From the NCBI GenBank assembly GCA_013398295.1, contig VZSF01011283.1, positions 34,553-98,552 of the forward strand: 64,000 nt of DNA, written 5' to 3'. This stretch comes from Chionis minor (Eukaryota; Chordata; Aves; Charadriiformes; Chionididae). A program made the translations under genes and the position numbers. How positions within the stretch are numbered: the first letter of the stretch is position 1; each line of letters opens with the position of its first letter. Positions 11,336 to 24,548 of this stretch are shown here, one piece after another. The notes below the pieces were generated by a model. The model saw only the letters and a list, made by a program, of their open reading frames with translations, searched no databases and had not been told where the DNA came from.

Positions 11336-14214
11336 GAATGGGCTATTAGGAAACCTGTGTCCCAACAGCAAGAATCATTAAGCTGCAAGATTGCTGTAGA
11401 ATATTTTCCTGGTGAAAAGGTGAAAAAATGACTGCTTAAGAAAAAGTAAGTAGGAGGAACAGTGTCCTGGCCATCTGCACAAGCCAGACAAGCGCAAGCC
11501 AGCACACCCATTCCACAATTTCTTTCATTTACTTGCTGGAGTTTGAAATTTCATTTATAGATCCACATTTAAAAAAACAACAAAAACAAACAGAACTTTA
11601 ATTTCAGAGCCACTTCAATCGCAGAAACTCAGCTTGCTCTCAAAACCAACAAGGATGGTTCTTTGTAAAACCAATCATATTGAAGTCTTGCATAGTCCTA
11701 ACTGAATGACTCCTATTGTTCTCCTGGCTTCTGTAGGACTTTCAATACACACATGAAGTTTGGTGCCCTGTTTGAGTGCTGCATTGAGTTTGGCCCTGAA
11801 AGTCAGCTGAAAAAAGTCACATTGGACAAAGCTGTTTGGGATACCCTGGGAAAGGATTCCTTGTATTTCCTTCACAAAGGAAGTGGAGGCTGCTCCCGGC
11901 CATTGTCTTCTGATGACTGGAGCACAGAGAGCCCTGGGGTTTGTAACACTGCATCAAGCTGGGTTAAAGGAAACCTTAAATTCAAGGGAAGCCTTGCTTG
12001 ATTTGAAAGCCTCAGAGGGGACTTCTGTTTGGGTGTTCAGAGGTTTACTATTGACTCCTGGAGGGTACTTCTCTGCTTCAGTGGAAAGGCCCTTAAGGGT
12101 TTCCTGGGAGCTTGTGTTCTTTTCAGATGTGTCTTGTCCCTTCCCTTGTTTGTCATTCAGACAGCAGCCTCCAGGAAAATGCTATAGACACCAACAGAGG
12201 ATCTGCAGAGAGCAGCAAGGGCGAGTGCTTTCACCGGAAAACACTCATTGTGTTGTCCACTTTTCTACAGCATCTTGGTGTATTTCAAAGGATTGTCTGG
12301 AGCAATTTGGGAAATGAGCTTTTTGAAAGTGTTATTCTGGCACGGATCTTTTGGAGAAGAGTTTTCAGGGAGAAGAACAGAATAGTGATCTGAGAGGCTT
12401 TGATGAAAAACTGCCTGGAGAGGGCAGTGGTGGGGAGGGAGGGATCTTCCCATCAATGAAAAGGGGGGCAAGCTGTGGAAGACCATAAAAATGAGTGTAG
12501 TTGTGTGAATGATCAGACATTAACTGAGTGTCATGTAGAGAAGATTCACAGGACAGGGCAATTGATTAAGATCAAGCCCTGTGACTACTGTGGGACAAGA
12601 CTCACGAAATTTTGCTGTATTGTGATTTTTCTTAGTAAAATTGGTAGTGTTTCCTGAGTGACTTGGAGACCTATCATCAGGGTTTTGAGGTGCCTGCTTG
12701 GGAGAGCTCTGCCTGGTCTGAGCAGTTTCCCTTTGAAATTCCCAGAACTAGCAGATGTTTTGTTCTGCAGCTTTTCATGGGTGGGCGGCCAGGAGAAAAA
12801 GAAGTTGACAGGAAACCTGTTTTCCCTCAGACTGTGTTAGAAAATCAATACAGCCTCCTGACACACTTTTATTTCATTGGAATGACAAAAGAAAATAAAA
12901 GAATTCTGCTGAAAAACTTCTGGCCAGATTTTGGTGAAGGACACGAGGAAGATGAGGTAGATAAGGCCTGTGAGAGGCCACTGGGCATGGGACTTGCCTG
13001 TTACCCAGCATGTGATAAGATGAAATAAATAGAGAGGACCTTCTGCTGTAAGGGATTGGGTGGTGCTCAGTATATTGTCCCTTGGCTGCAGACATGAAAG
13101 ATTACTTCACTGGAGCTATCCACAAGGTTTCTTTTCTGTCTGGGTCTGCCTCTCCAGAAAGGTTCTGCTAAGGTCAGGTTTTCTGCATCCTTGGGGAACC
13201 TGGTGCTTCAGAACAGCCAAGGAGTATCTAGGACAGTGGTTTGCAGCCTGCAGGCTGTCTTCCCCTGGGGCTTGCTACTTTTTGTAAGGGACTGATGAAA
13301 GCTGGCTCAGAACAGAAAGGTCAGTGCGCTTGAAGTGATTTTTCAGGAGTCTACAGCTCTGCTAGCAAACAGCAGGGAGCCAAAAGTCTCCAGAAATAAT
13401 CATGGAACTAAAGCATGGACTTGATTCAAGCACTGAGGCTTGTAAATGTGAGCCTTGTAGCTCCAGCAAGTCTTATGTTTGGACCAGAGCTAGTCACTCC
13501 TCTCCACCACATACTCGTCGCCAATCCCCTAGGAAGCAGATGTCCACATTTCTCTGTGCCTCCAGCCACTTACCTACACAGAGGCCGAGCATTTAAATGC
13601 TCATCATTTGCCTTCTGACAGCTTTCTGCCAGGGCTCTGCAGCCACTGAGACCCCAACTTTTAGAAGTCCTTCACACACATCATCCTAATCAGACTTTCA
13701 AAGAGCTCATGTCTGTCTCCTCATCCAGGTTTTCACCAGACCTGAGTTCACTGGCATAGTGTACACCAAAGACCTAGCCTCCACATTTGTGCCTTGAGCA
13801 TGAGCCAAGAATTGCTCTAACTCCAGGTACAACATTCAGAAAATCATCTTGGGCTCTTTAAAACCACAAAGTGTCCCACCTGCAGTCAGACTAGGGATGA
13901 CAAGATCATCAGGTATTCATACTTGGAGGAGGTCTCTCTTAGGACTTCTGTGAAACCAATTAAAGTTTTGCCACTGACCTCAGTAAAAGTAAAATTCATC
14001 TCTGCAGCATCTGTTCTTGAAGAGCATAATGTGTGACTACTCAGTCTGTACAGCACCTAGATCAGTCTCATTGAGACCTCCGATCAGCACTGTTACATAA
14101 ATATTAAATAATAGCACTAAAAGAGAAGAAAAATTATTCAAATCGGACACTAGCAATAAAACAAGGAGTAATACATTAAAGCTGAAAAAAATTAAATTTA
14201 CATTATTTAATTCT

Positions 14215-14292
14215 GTAACTGTGTGATTTAACTCTGTAAAGTGCTTAAGGGTCCATTTTGCATGAAAAGTGCTATAAAAGCTGAGCTTTATT
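14215..14292 (+). repeat. Possible MIR-like SINE tail
   Basis: The order 'ctctgtaaagtgcttaaggg', then 'tgcatgaaaagtgctataaa', resembles the 3' half of amniote MIR elements, where 'gtaaagcgctt' and 'ggcgctataaatgctatta' follow each other. The front half is not recognisable. It could be a conserved non-coding piece instead. Confidence 0.35.
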
Positions 14293-15082
14293 GTCTCCCA
14301 TTTGTCTCGGGTGTTAAGAAAAGTTTTCAGAGGCAGCAAGTACAACCAAAGAGTGGAAACTTTGCCTTGTAAAGGAGGTGGAGTTTGGACAAGGACAAGT
14401 CTGTGCATTCCCTGTGTAGTGCAGGTGGACTAACGGCTATTTAAGACAATGATCTGAGTGCAACCTCTGCCTTACGAAGTCTCAACACATTCATTGACAT
14501 ATGTGGGCATCACAGTGTGCTGGCTCTGTTTCTGTTATTTTGTTCTTCCCCTCTTGGCCACATTAGAAAAAGGAGGCTCAGCCAGGCTCAGCACTGCTCA
14601 GGCCCAGCCCAGCTCTTCTCCATTTCTTCTGAGACATTTCTACATTGCATGAAGCGTGTGATGGCTCTCTGAGAAGTTTCTTTCCTATGTATGTCATCTA
14701 CAGTTACCTTGAAGAGAAATTTGTGCCCTCCTTTAGTGTGGGGAGTGATTGAGAAAATATTTGGGAATTAAAAGCATCAGCACTGGTAAAACTGGAAGCT
14801 GTAGCTCCAAGTGGGTGGCAGTAGCTGTGGTGTCCATGTCTTCGAGACAGAAATCACTGACATAGGTAGATACACATCCCCCCACAAACCTTAGGCTATT
14901 TTGCTCATCCAGTGGGTAATGTATGCACAAGCACTTTTACATCACTTCATTTGGTGAAATCCGGAGCTTCAGGTTTCCAAGCACTATTGGCCTTAGGTAA
15001 GATCAAAAAAATCCTGACTTCAGAAAGGTTGGAGATAGGGCTTTTGGTTACTACCCTGTGTATTTCCCAGAAGGAACGCTAA

Positions 15083-15118
15083 GGGGTGAGGGGGTGGGGA
15101 GTGGGGCTGGGGGGAGGG
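15083..15118 (+). other. G-quadruplex-forming motif
   Basis: Five G tracts of 3-6 bases (15083-15086, 15090-15094, 15096-15099, 15103-15106, 15109-15114) plus GGG at 15116-15118, all with loops of 1-3 bases. This satisfies the usual G4 rule with tracts to spare. Formation in cells is inference. Confidence 0.75.
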
Positions 15119-16222
15119 AAGGAAAAGACATACTGCCTTTTTTGTCTGTGTTTGTCCAATGCCTAGCCAGAGAAAACCCTGATCTCTCAATTTACTGCAA
15201 CTTTGAAGTGTAATGATGTAAATAGTAAATAATAATAATGAGTTTGGCTTGTCTCTGCCTTTACCCTGTGTAATTTCTGGTACTGTGCTAAATTCACTTA
15301 AAATGGGAGTAAAGAATTGTTCTTCCCAAGTGCAAATGGTATTCCGATATTGCCACCAAATGATTCTTTACCCCAGGTAGAAAATGGGCACTCAGAATTG
15401 TGCCTAAGGATGTCAGTCCATTTCTGAAAGTTACTGACTAGCCTATCTCTTTTATAATAATCATGACCTTGCTATTTTCTTATTAGGAATGATTATTAAA
15501 TTCTTCAGGATCCCACATGCACTTGCAGTATATTACTCTGTCACTAGAGGACTCTGTGCGATCCAGCTCACAAACATCCCTGGTCTACCAGTGAGACAAA
15601 GCTGAAGCTCAAATGGTGTAGGATCTATTAGTGTTTTCTATTCCTACAGCTGTTTTTAATAGGTATCACCTTTTTAATACAGCCTGATATTCCTGTGTTC
15701 TCCATGCTTTCATGAAAGACAGGGAACTCTATGGTTTATTAATATTCAGCAGCTAAAAATACCTCCTGTTTCTGGCTTAGCAGCAATACTTCTCCCTCTA
15801 CATTAAAATGTGCAGGACAAAACCACAAGCTTGCAGTATACATTTTAACTTCCATATACCAGAGGCAATATTTGCTTTCAGTATGTTGCTCCTCGAATGA
15901 GAAATTGGTAAAGTACATAAGTGTCTTTGAACAGAGTACTACTCTAAAGAAGGCTGGAATCAATATAGTCAATACACAGTTAAAAGTAAAAAATTGCGGT
16001 TTTGGTAATGGTTAATAAGATGACACTGCATTTCATGTTTGTTTTCATTTCATTATTGGCACTTGTATTTTTATTTTTTTAGCATCGCTAAGCTTTAAAC
16101 CAAGACCAGTATCAGGATCTGACTTTTTTAGCTGTTGTGTAGGTTCTTTTTCTTCTCAGGTCTCCCTCAACTCCTGACAAAAGATCATTAAAATCTTCTT
16201 AGTTAGGTCTTCCTCCTTTGAT

Positions 16223-16263
16223 AACAACAACAAGAACAACAACAAAACCAAGAACAATAATAA
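16223..16263. repeat. Imperfect AAC/AAT microsatellite
   Basis: Interrupted AAC triplets that drift into AAT near the 3' side. Simple sequence of no evident function. Confidence 0.8.
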
Positions 16264-16634
16264 ATCACAATATATAAAAGACATTTCCCAAATCATGTTC
16301 TTGGACTTCCTTGTCTATTCCTTTGCTGATCCTGTATCTGAAGGCAAAAGGTTGTTAACTCCTTGATATACACAAAAGCCTTCATCTCTGCCTGGCAGCT
16401 GTGATGGACATGGCACTTGCCCGCTCCTCTGCCTCCAGCACAGAGGAGTTCTTCCCTGCCATGGTCATGGCTGCTTCACCTTCTGTTTGCCCCCACCTCA
16501 TTTTTCTCACTTTTTCACACTTCCCACTTTTCCTGTCTTTCCTGTCCTCTCATGCAGCATCTTCACCTTCAGAAATCAGACAAAGAGAGTCAGGACGTTA
16601 TTTGAGAAAGCATGGAGATGTTGGTCTCATACAA

Positions 16635-16685
16635 CCCACCAAAGGGTGGGGGAGCAACCCCAGCCAGCCCCCCTCCAGGGGGGGC
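16635..16685. other. Pair of short GC-rich inverted repeats
   Basis: CCCACC (16635-16640) faces GGTGGG (16645-16650) across a 4-base loop. CCCCCC (16668-16673) faces a run of seven G (16678-16684) across TCCA. Both can fold on one strand. They stand out in AT-leaning surroundings, but I know of no family they belong to. Confidence 0.5.
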
Positions 16686-16779
16686 ATTTATAGCATTGAA
16701 GGCTGACTAGGTAAGGTTGAAGACTAGAGACATGCACTGCTAAGCTGCGCCTTGCCATAACAGCCCCCTCATCCCAGAG

Positions 16780-16925
16780 TGCAATAATTGTCTTTCTAAT
16801 CGCAGGATATCATCTTTCATCTTAGCAAACTGCACTCGGCACCTCGGGAAGTTTCCTCTGAATGAATCGCAAAGAATCATTTCATTTCTAAATTACAAAT
16901 TAAATGAATGATAATTAATCGAGCA
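16780..16925. promoter_or_regulatory. Candidate conserved non-coding element
   Basis: The stretch has several homeodomain-type cores (TAAT/ATTA) packed closely around 16795-16800 and 16886-16920, along with 'atgaat' pairs, and no repeat signature. Such composition is typical of vertebrate developmental enhancers. This is a compositional guess; conservation cannot be seen from one sequence. Confidence 0.25.
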
Positions 16926-19739
16926 AATAGCTTGCTCTATTACTGCCTGCCTTCCTGCTGCCTGTGGACCTCCTCCGACTCAGGCTTCCCTTCTTTCCTT
17001 GCCTTAGGACCCAGCTTGTTCCCCACAATCAGCTGCAGCTTTTCTCAGTCCCTCCCCTTGCTGGCCCTAACATTTTCTATTCCCCCAACTCAGCAGCAGC
17101 TTTCTTCTCCTTGCTCTCTTATCTGGCTGAAAGGGAGCACAGCGATAAGGAAGGGTGAGGAGTCTGCAGAAGTTTTTCTCCAGACCATGGCCTTGAAGTT
17201 CCCACAAGAGGTTTCACAGTCATGTGGTTTCCAAGATGCTGCCTAATGCCTGCTGCTAGGTGCTGACATATGTAATCACTTCTCCTGACTTGTTCCTTGC
17301 TGTCTTTTTTGTCTCTGACACCCAACCAGAGTGAGTGGTGAGGTCCTCCTTTTTGCCCAAGCTCCCAAAAACTGAGCATTGCACTGGATGTTCCCGCTTG
17401 TCAGTAACAGCAAGGAGCTTCTCAGAGCTGCCTGAGAGACACAGCGACTGACAGAGTGCAATAAGCAGAAGTTGAGGTGGTGGGATTGCCTGGGAGAAAG
17501 TATGTTCCTCTTTGACTGAAAGGCAACACCTTAACCATGTCTTTTCAGCTGGAACCACAGGTTTCCTTCAGCCCTTGCTCACTCTTTCAGTATCTTCTGG
17601 AGTCTGTGTCATTTTGAAGTTTTTAAGTTTCCAAGAAGTGTGTTCCCTCTGAGGTTTTCCTTTTTCTCAAAATTGATTCCAAGACCTTTCAAGTAAACTT
17701 CATCTGAAGTTTCTAGGACAAGCTGGCTTGAGGATAAGATGCAGTTAAAAAAAGACACAAAGCAATGGAAAAAAAATTCAGGATGCCACATTGGTGAAGT
17801 TTACATCTATTTGGAGACCTAGCCAGAGGCTATATCAGATATTAAACCTCCGGTCGGACGCACCACCTTTGCTCCCTGGCGAAAACATTGGTGTCTTGAC
17901 AGTAGCAAATGGTGAACAACAACAAGAAAAAAAGCTAGTTTATTTTATTTTTGTCAGAATAGTTATGGACAGAATCCATTCCGAGAAAGGAGAGAAATCT
18001 CATTCGGAGGCTTGTGTTAATTCCAAGTGAGCACATAAATCCAGTTTGGGGTTTTCTACTTCACATGACACTTTTCTCCTGAGATTAGATATTGGTAAAT
18101 CTTGAACTGGAGCTTTGTATCCAGCTCAGATAGATTTTTGCAGAAATGTAATTGAAACCAGAACACAGACACCCATGTGGGAAAGGAGAGAGCTAGAGTT
18201 ATAAATATAAAAAGTAGAAAAGGAACTAACTGATGAGGAAAATGGGGTATTATGGGATGCTTGAATCACACGAATGCACTAAATGATGGAACATGCCCCC
18301 TGCTCTCAGAATTAGCCGCTTCATTAGCAACGGCTCTGCTCAGTCAGGGAAGTTAATTAAAGTCTGCAGCCGGGCATGTACAGAGAGAGCAGCCACAGCA
18401 TGGGGAGGCTGCCGCTGCTCCATGCAAGCTGGCAAAAGAGATTTTGTCCTCTTTCACTTCCATATCTGGAACAGACGTGTTCATATACCTCCACTAAGGA
18501 GGTGGCTATTAGTTTCTGCACCAGCTACTTCATCACCAATGGCATGTGCCATGAATTGCATCCTACTACAGACGAAGTATCACTGATGCACGTGCAATGT
18601 AATTATGAAACCTTGTGTGTGGTGGCAAGTCCATAAAGGCACATGATATATGTTTCAATTGCCCAGATGGACAAATATAACCAACTGCAATATTGATGCA
18701 ATTCCCCTAATTTCAGTACTGGTACACTAAGGGAGAATTTAGCCCAGAGTATCCGCACTCTGGGAAGATAAGATCAGATAAGGCTCCACTGTTCACAATA
18801 AAAATTAATTGTACTCATACCACCAGCTTTGCAGAAGGAGAGAATCCAGAAGCAATAAACCCTCCGTAGCTGGAGGAAGCAGCAGGACAGGACTGGGTTT
18901 CCTGCGCATTAGCAAGTGACTTGTAAAATTGTGCTCAGACTTAGCAACACTGGGGTTTAACTATAGATGGAGGGTATGGGCTGCTTTTTTTCTGGTAGCT
19001 CAGCATTGGGTTAGTACTTTTCATGGACATACATGGGCACACAGAGACAAATGGTAAAGTTTGATTGAAAGTCTTGGCTCTGGTTTACTGGTGTCAATAC
19101 AATAGCTTTCCCAGCTTTTCCGCTCTGCATTTCCATGGGTCAGCAGGAGACCAGCAGCAGGTGAAAGAACTTAACATTTCATGTGAATGACATGATTTCT
19201 AGTCACCGTGTTACCTAGGCTACTCTGAGGCTTAGAACCAAAGGACTCTCCAGCTAAAAGGAGTGGAAAAAATGACAAAAATTCTCCAAGATTATAAAAC
19301 AACTTCAAAACAACTAAACTGACTTATTGCAGGATTTGTAAAAATAAATAAATAATGTCTTCAGGGCTTTCAAGCTTTGCCATACTTCGCTCGAATGACT
19401 CTGCAGAGCTCAACTGCAAGGGAATTAAAAAACCAAATCGCAAGCCAGCAACCTCCAATTTCTCAAGGGATTGCTCCAAAGCTGTCAGCACTGCACTGCA
19501 CTTGGCAGCGTGGCATGAGTCAGGTTTGCTGGCTGTCCCATTGTGCTTAAGGGTTTGCTCAGAAACGGCAGGGAGCCAGATGCCTCTCCCTTTATTTCTT
19601 GAAGCTTTCCTGAGCATGGGGTCCGTGCTGGCAGAGAAGTGCCACCAGCACCCTTGGGGAGCCCAAAGGCAGTTGTGGAGTCCCTGCGGTAACCTGGGCC
19701 CAGCTGTCACTAATGTATGGTATGAGGGGAGAAATTAAT

Positions 19740-19760
19740 AAAAAAAAAAAAAAAAAAAAA
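19740..19760. repeat. A21 run
   Basis: A run of twenty-one A, immediately after the stop codon of a 127-codon open run on the plus strand. There is no AATAAA 10-30 bases upstream and no obvious flanking duplication, so I do not call a retrocopy. Confidence 0.9.
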
Positions 19761-20902
19761 GATGAATTTATATGTTGGTAAATGAATAGAAAATCAAGGT
19801 TCGTGTGGAGGGGAGACCTTTCAAATGGGCAGAGAACATGGCTGGGGACAGTGCCTGTTTCAGCCATCCTGTGCATGACTTGGAGTCCTGAATCACTGAA
19901 ACAGTGATGGGCTCACACCAACATTCAGTTTTTCTCGCTCTTTTACATTTCCACTTCAGTCTTCAGACCAGTCATGAGATGAAGGACTGGGTAAAACCGC
20001 ACAGCAGCAGTTCTGAGTGAATCCAGCAAACACTTTCCATTGAATGCCTGTTCCTGCCCATACACTTTTGTCTGTGTTTAAGATCCTTTTGGTTTTTACT
20101 TTCCAGAAATGTTTTAGCAAAGCAGCTTTGCCAGAATGAATGCTCATGAAAAATAAATGTTGAGACTGAATCTGCAAATATTCACTGAGAGTAAATTTCT
20201 CATTGTGCAAGCAATTGTAAAATTCGTAATTTGCCCTGTATTTTGTTATATAAATTATACAATCAGGGCACAGTAACAATATGAAGTGAATTATGTATCT
20301 AACCAACATTGCATGCATTCCAAATATCCTCAACAAATTGCTGGTGAACAATCTACAGGCTAAGAATTATTTGCTAGCAAAATGCATGAATCATTTCAAA
20401 TAACAAATACATTTGAGGAAATTCTCATCTATTCCCAGGCAATCTGTAAATAGAAAGAGAGAGTAAAAATGAAAAAAATGATCCATTGTGCTTAACTCAC
20501 TCAATCCAACTCTGTAATTGACCATTCATCTGATTAAAAAGCTGTCAAGGACAAGCTCTTGAGGATGGAGTACTTGGTGCAGACATCAGACTGTGACAAA
20601 ATCAGAGGCTTCATTTGGACAATCACATGGAGAGCAATATGCCAAAAAATAATTTTGGTGTGAAGAGCTTCCTATAGAGAGTGAATAAAAGATCTTAGCA
20701 AAGATCTGCAAGGCTTCCTCAAGTTCTACCTCCTTCACGGGAAAAGTAAGACACGATCATGTAGAAACCTTTGCAGGTAGCAGCTTTTGGGACCCCACCT
20801 TAGCGTAGGTAGACCAGCCTTTGTCTTCACTGAGCAAGGCAGCCAGTGTTTGAATCTCCAGTTTGCATACTTGTTAAAAGTCCTTGGTGACTTAACATTG
20901 GG

Positions 20903-20990
20903 CTGAGGAGATAGGAGGTCTGAGTTCTGCTTCCCTGTCTACTTTGAAAAGTGCAAATCATTTCACCACTCGATACTGTTTTCCTAATGG
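20903..20990 (+). repeat. MIR-like SINE fragment
   Basis: The order 'ggaggtctgagttctgctt', a variable stretch, 'gcaaatcatttcacc', then 'gttttcctaatgg' follows the middle of MIR: the 'gagtcctgggttc' box, the 'gcaagtcacttaacc' box and the 'cagtttcctcatctg' box. Spacing agrees. About 30% or more of the bases differ, as expected for a SINE this old in a bird. Confidence 0.5.
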
Positions 20991-21477
20991 CCCTTCTGCT
21001 CCATTGTTTGTGGCAGAAACTGGAAGTCTTTTGAGCTAAGGGCAGTTTCCTCCTGAGGTGAAAAATGCCAGACGCCAGGGGTGATTCTCACCTGAGCATC
21101 CTGAGACCAAGGCACCAAAACCAAACTTCTTGTTTAGGTTTCCACAGCTCAGGGAGAGAGTTTTATCCCATCTTTCTGATATATGTATCCTAGAATGGGC
21201 TGGTGTGCTGTTGTCTTTTGTACCGTAGACCATAAGACCTTTCAACCAGCTCAGCATAGGTGCTTTACTTTCAGGTGACTAAAATCAGCTGAGATGAATC
21301 CCTTTCCCCAGTTTCATACAGCACCTTGTACAATGCAGCCCAGATCTGCATTGAGACCTCTAGACATTAGTGTGGTACGGATGACAACCAATGAGAGAAA
21401 ACTTAATTAAAAATTGCCCATGGGGACTGCCTTCTATTCTAGATATTCAGGGCTTTTAATTTAAAGAACAGAATGAT

Positions 21478-21545
21478 TGAATCTTCCCATCACATCAGTA
21501 AGGTAGATAATCACCCTTAAAATTTCCTCTAGCATGAAAATTCAG
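21478..21545 (-). repeat. MIR-like SINE fragment
   Basis: In plus-strand order: 'tcttcccatcacatcag', 'taaggtagataatcaccc', 'ttaaaatttcctct', 'caggcagagac'. These match the reverse-complement MIR order of 'cctcacaacaaccctatgag', 'gaggtaggtattatt', 'cattttacagatga', 'ctgaggcacagag'. Divergence is high; boundaries are rough. Confidence 0.45.
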
Positions 21546-24528
21546 GCAGAGACAGACAGAAAGTACAACAATAGAAACACAGACTCTAATGCTGCCTTCA
21601 CATCCCAACAGGCACACTGTTAGCAAGGATATAATAAGACTGGATAATAAAATAAGGTAGACAAATGGCTTTTAAGAGGAAGGAAACCTCTTGAAGTAAG
21701 TTTGAACATGTATTCAGAAGTGCTGTTCCACAAGAAAGAAAAGATGGTTTTGTGCTATTATGCTCTCAGACTTGTGACTTCTGAAGTAAGTCAAAGAACC
21801 CACAATGAGGTGTGGTTACTTGATTCCTATTCCTCTGTTTGCATGAGAAGCGCAGAAGTCCTTTCTCATACAAACATGGCAGCTCCTCCCCAAAATCAGC
21901 TCTCTGCAGATGCTGTCACGTGATCCTAAAGGAAGTGCGGAGGTGCTCTGCTTTCTAGGTCCTCCTGGCTGAACCCGTTGCAAGGCAAGGATGCCTTCTG
22001 AGGGAGATGGATACACCTGAGTCAGCACTGGACTTTGCTGTCAGTGTCCACGGCCACTTTCCCAATCTCCATTCACAGCTGTGGCTAGCTGACAGATTTG
22101 GAACCATTATGCAATGAGCTCACTATTAGTCAGCCACTTTGAGCTGAGCTGCTTATTTCTTCCCTTAAAGGACAGCCCCACATTTCATGTCCACACTGAA
22201 AAATTATATCTGACATGTAATTTAAAATCCAAGATGCCTTGATATAAAGCTTTACACCGGTAAATGGGATCAAACAGTGGGGCATTTCATTTGACAGAAT
22301 GGATATTTCTAGTTTTAATATTACATTAACTTTTCCTCTCCGTGCCTTGCATGGATTTTTCATTCTTAGGCAGCACTGCCTAGCTGCTAACCAGAGTCCT
22401 AAGTCTGATGGGTGGTTTCCCAGGATTTCAATGTTTCCCCCCAGGGTCAGAGAGGGTTCCTAGATAGGTGACATCGACTGCCTGGTATTGTCCATACCTT
22501 CCTTCACTTGTGCCTGGCAAGAAACTTTGCAAGCCCACAGCCCAGCTGTAAGAGCTGCATGTTTCACCTACCAAATCCAGCCTGCTCCAGAGACAACGAT
22601 GCTCCTCTTGGAGGGATCAAATTGACCTCATCACTCAGAGGTGATGTAGGATCAAATTGCTGATAGCCACAGCAGCTTAGCAGGCTGCTGCCCTCCAACT
22701 AATACATCTTTGCAAGAGGCCTGCAATATTACCTCAGGTCTGGGGCCCAGGTAACACACTCACAGTTTGTGAATAAGAGTTGGCTTGAATCTTCCTAGTT
22801 CAGCCTACAGGCAAATGTCAGTGTCTGCCTACACAACAGTCTAGACAAAACCTCATTCCCTTGTCTTTCCTTGCGACCCCTGAGAACTCTGTAGTCACAA
22901 GAACAAGGTAGAAACTTCTTGTGGACTGAGTGTTAGCAAATGTGAGGTTTTATATTGCTAGAAGGTGATTAGGTATAATATGAATAATACAATACCTATC
23001 CTAGACACCCTGGATGAAAACCCTGAGTAATCACTCCAGCATGATGAAGTAAAGTGCTCTAGCTAAATGCCTGAGTGCTACATAACAACAGTTTTTAATT
23101 AAAGTAACCAGACATATCTTTAATGTTGATTAAATGAACCGTAGATTTGAGAATTCTGTAACACATTTTAGACATCAGATAAAGATTTATCTTTGGTCAG
23201 AGACAAAGCATGGAAAATTTAGCATGTCAAGTGAATTTCAGGAACACAGTCTCAGCTTAAACCAAGAGGGTTTTATGGAAACTGCGGCAAAAAATTTACA
23301 CACCCCACTGACCGGGAGCACCGGAGCACGTCTGCTAGAGAGACAGACCCCCAGAGTCCGTGTAGACCCCCTCCTACAGTACCAGTGCTGTGTTACTTGA
23401 CACTGCCAGGAGGCAGAAGGAGAGGGCCTTGATGTTAATAAGAAACCAGCTCAAACAGAGCTGTATTGACATGCATCAGATAACAGCTAGCCAGCACTGT
23501 CTCAGATCCCTTAACATGATTGATTGTAATAATTTAATCATGTACCAGTTGTTGGTTTTCTGTCTATCAAGCCTTGTTGTTGTATTTCAATGTCTGAAAT
23601 GATACAAGTGTTATTCTTGACAAATAGTAACGTCGAGAAAAATGACTTCTAACTGTTTCTGCCAAAAGAGGGGAAAAGAACAAAAGAATCCGCACTTGCA
23701 CAGTCTGTGTGTGGCTTTGTGGATGAAATTCATGCTCCAAGTGGTTGTACAAAGTGAAAACACTCTCTTCTCTGTAAGAAACCCACACAACCTCTCTGTT
23801 TTGCCAACAAGTCACCAACTGTTCTGAAATGAATGTCACTTGAAATCATCAGAATACGTTTCTTCAAATGAGGTATCCTGCCTGCACAAAGCTCATCTAT
23901 CAGGTATTGCTTGCTCTTACACCACCCTTGAAGAACTTCATCTGCAGCAACACTTATAGTGAATCAAGTTTACTTGAGCATAACTCACATTTTTCTTGAG
24001 TCCTTGCATACTTTTCCTTTGCACCCTTGGACTGTCTGCTTCTCAGGGAGGCTGTTTTCTCTGCGATTCAGAACTCAAGACTAGGGCTTTGTAGGCAGTT
24101 AGGCTCACTTATAAGTAACCGCCTTAGATATCTGGGCAGTAAATCATGTGTTTCAGCCAACAGACATTACTCTGGGCCCTCACTATTCTTAGGTTGCCTA
24201 TGGTGAAGCCTGTGTTAAAGCACTTGGACTGCTAGTTATACCTGAACAGATAGTTTGTTTAGTGCTTCTGCATTGTCCCTTCATATTTTGAACATATCTG
24301 GCATACCATGAATCCCACAGAAAACACATATTTAATCCAAATTAGTGAATCGTACCATGTCTAGTATCTTTGAATCATTAAATGGATTTTTAAATGAAAA
24401 AAAAAACCCAAACTAATTACATTAATAATCCTTACTCCTTAAAAGTCATTGAGGGGAATTGGTCTCTACGCAGCAAAAACAGCAGCTGACTTTACATCTA
24501 GCACTCTTGCAATTTGTTTTTTAATACC

Positions 24529-24540
24529 TTTTTTTTTTTT
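24529..24540. repeat. T12 run
   Basis: Part of a longer pyrimidine tract ending in TTTTAG at 24543-24548, so it may serve as a polypyrimidine tract. See the possible terminal exon. Confidence 0.85.
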
Positions 24541-24548
24541 CCTTTTAG

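Larger units (their letters stand above)
9018..14214. other. Non-coding stretch, no gene recognised
   Basis: Unique-looking sequence. It includes an exact tandem pair of an 11-base unit (gtacaggggag) at 9306-9327, A-rich runs at 10025-10045 and 11321-11335, and a region at 11750-13030 with many overlapping open runs on both strands (up to 144 codons at 11883-12317). I looked at those translations for known domains and found none, and the overlap on several frames argues that this is a stop-poor stretch and not an exon. Confidence 0.6.
14293..20902. other. Non-coding stretch with G-rich and AT-rich islands
   Basis: No exon recognised. It contains a G-quadruplex motif (15083-15118), an AAC/AAT-rich run (16223-16263), two small C/G hairpins (16635-16685), a TAAT-rich patch (16780-16925) and a poly-A run (19740-19760). 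Open runs of 127-128 codons lie on both strands at 19324-19738. They have no recognised motif. Confidence 0.65.

Noticed and set aside
11883..13028. Series of overlapping open runs on both strands
   Set aside because: I looked for retroviral, kinase, zinc-finger and receptor motifs and found none. It is probably a stop-poor stretch.
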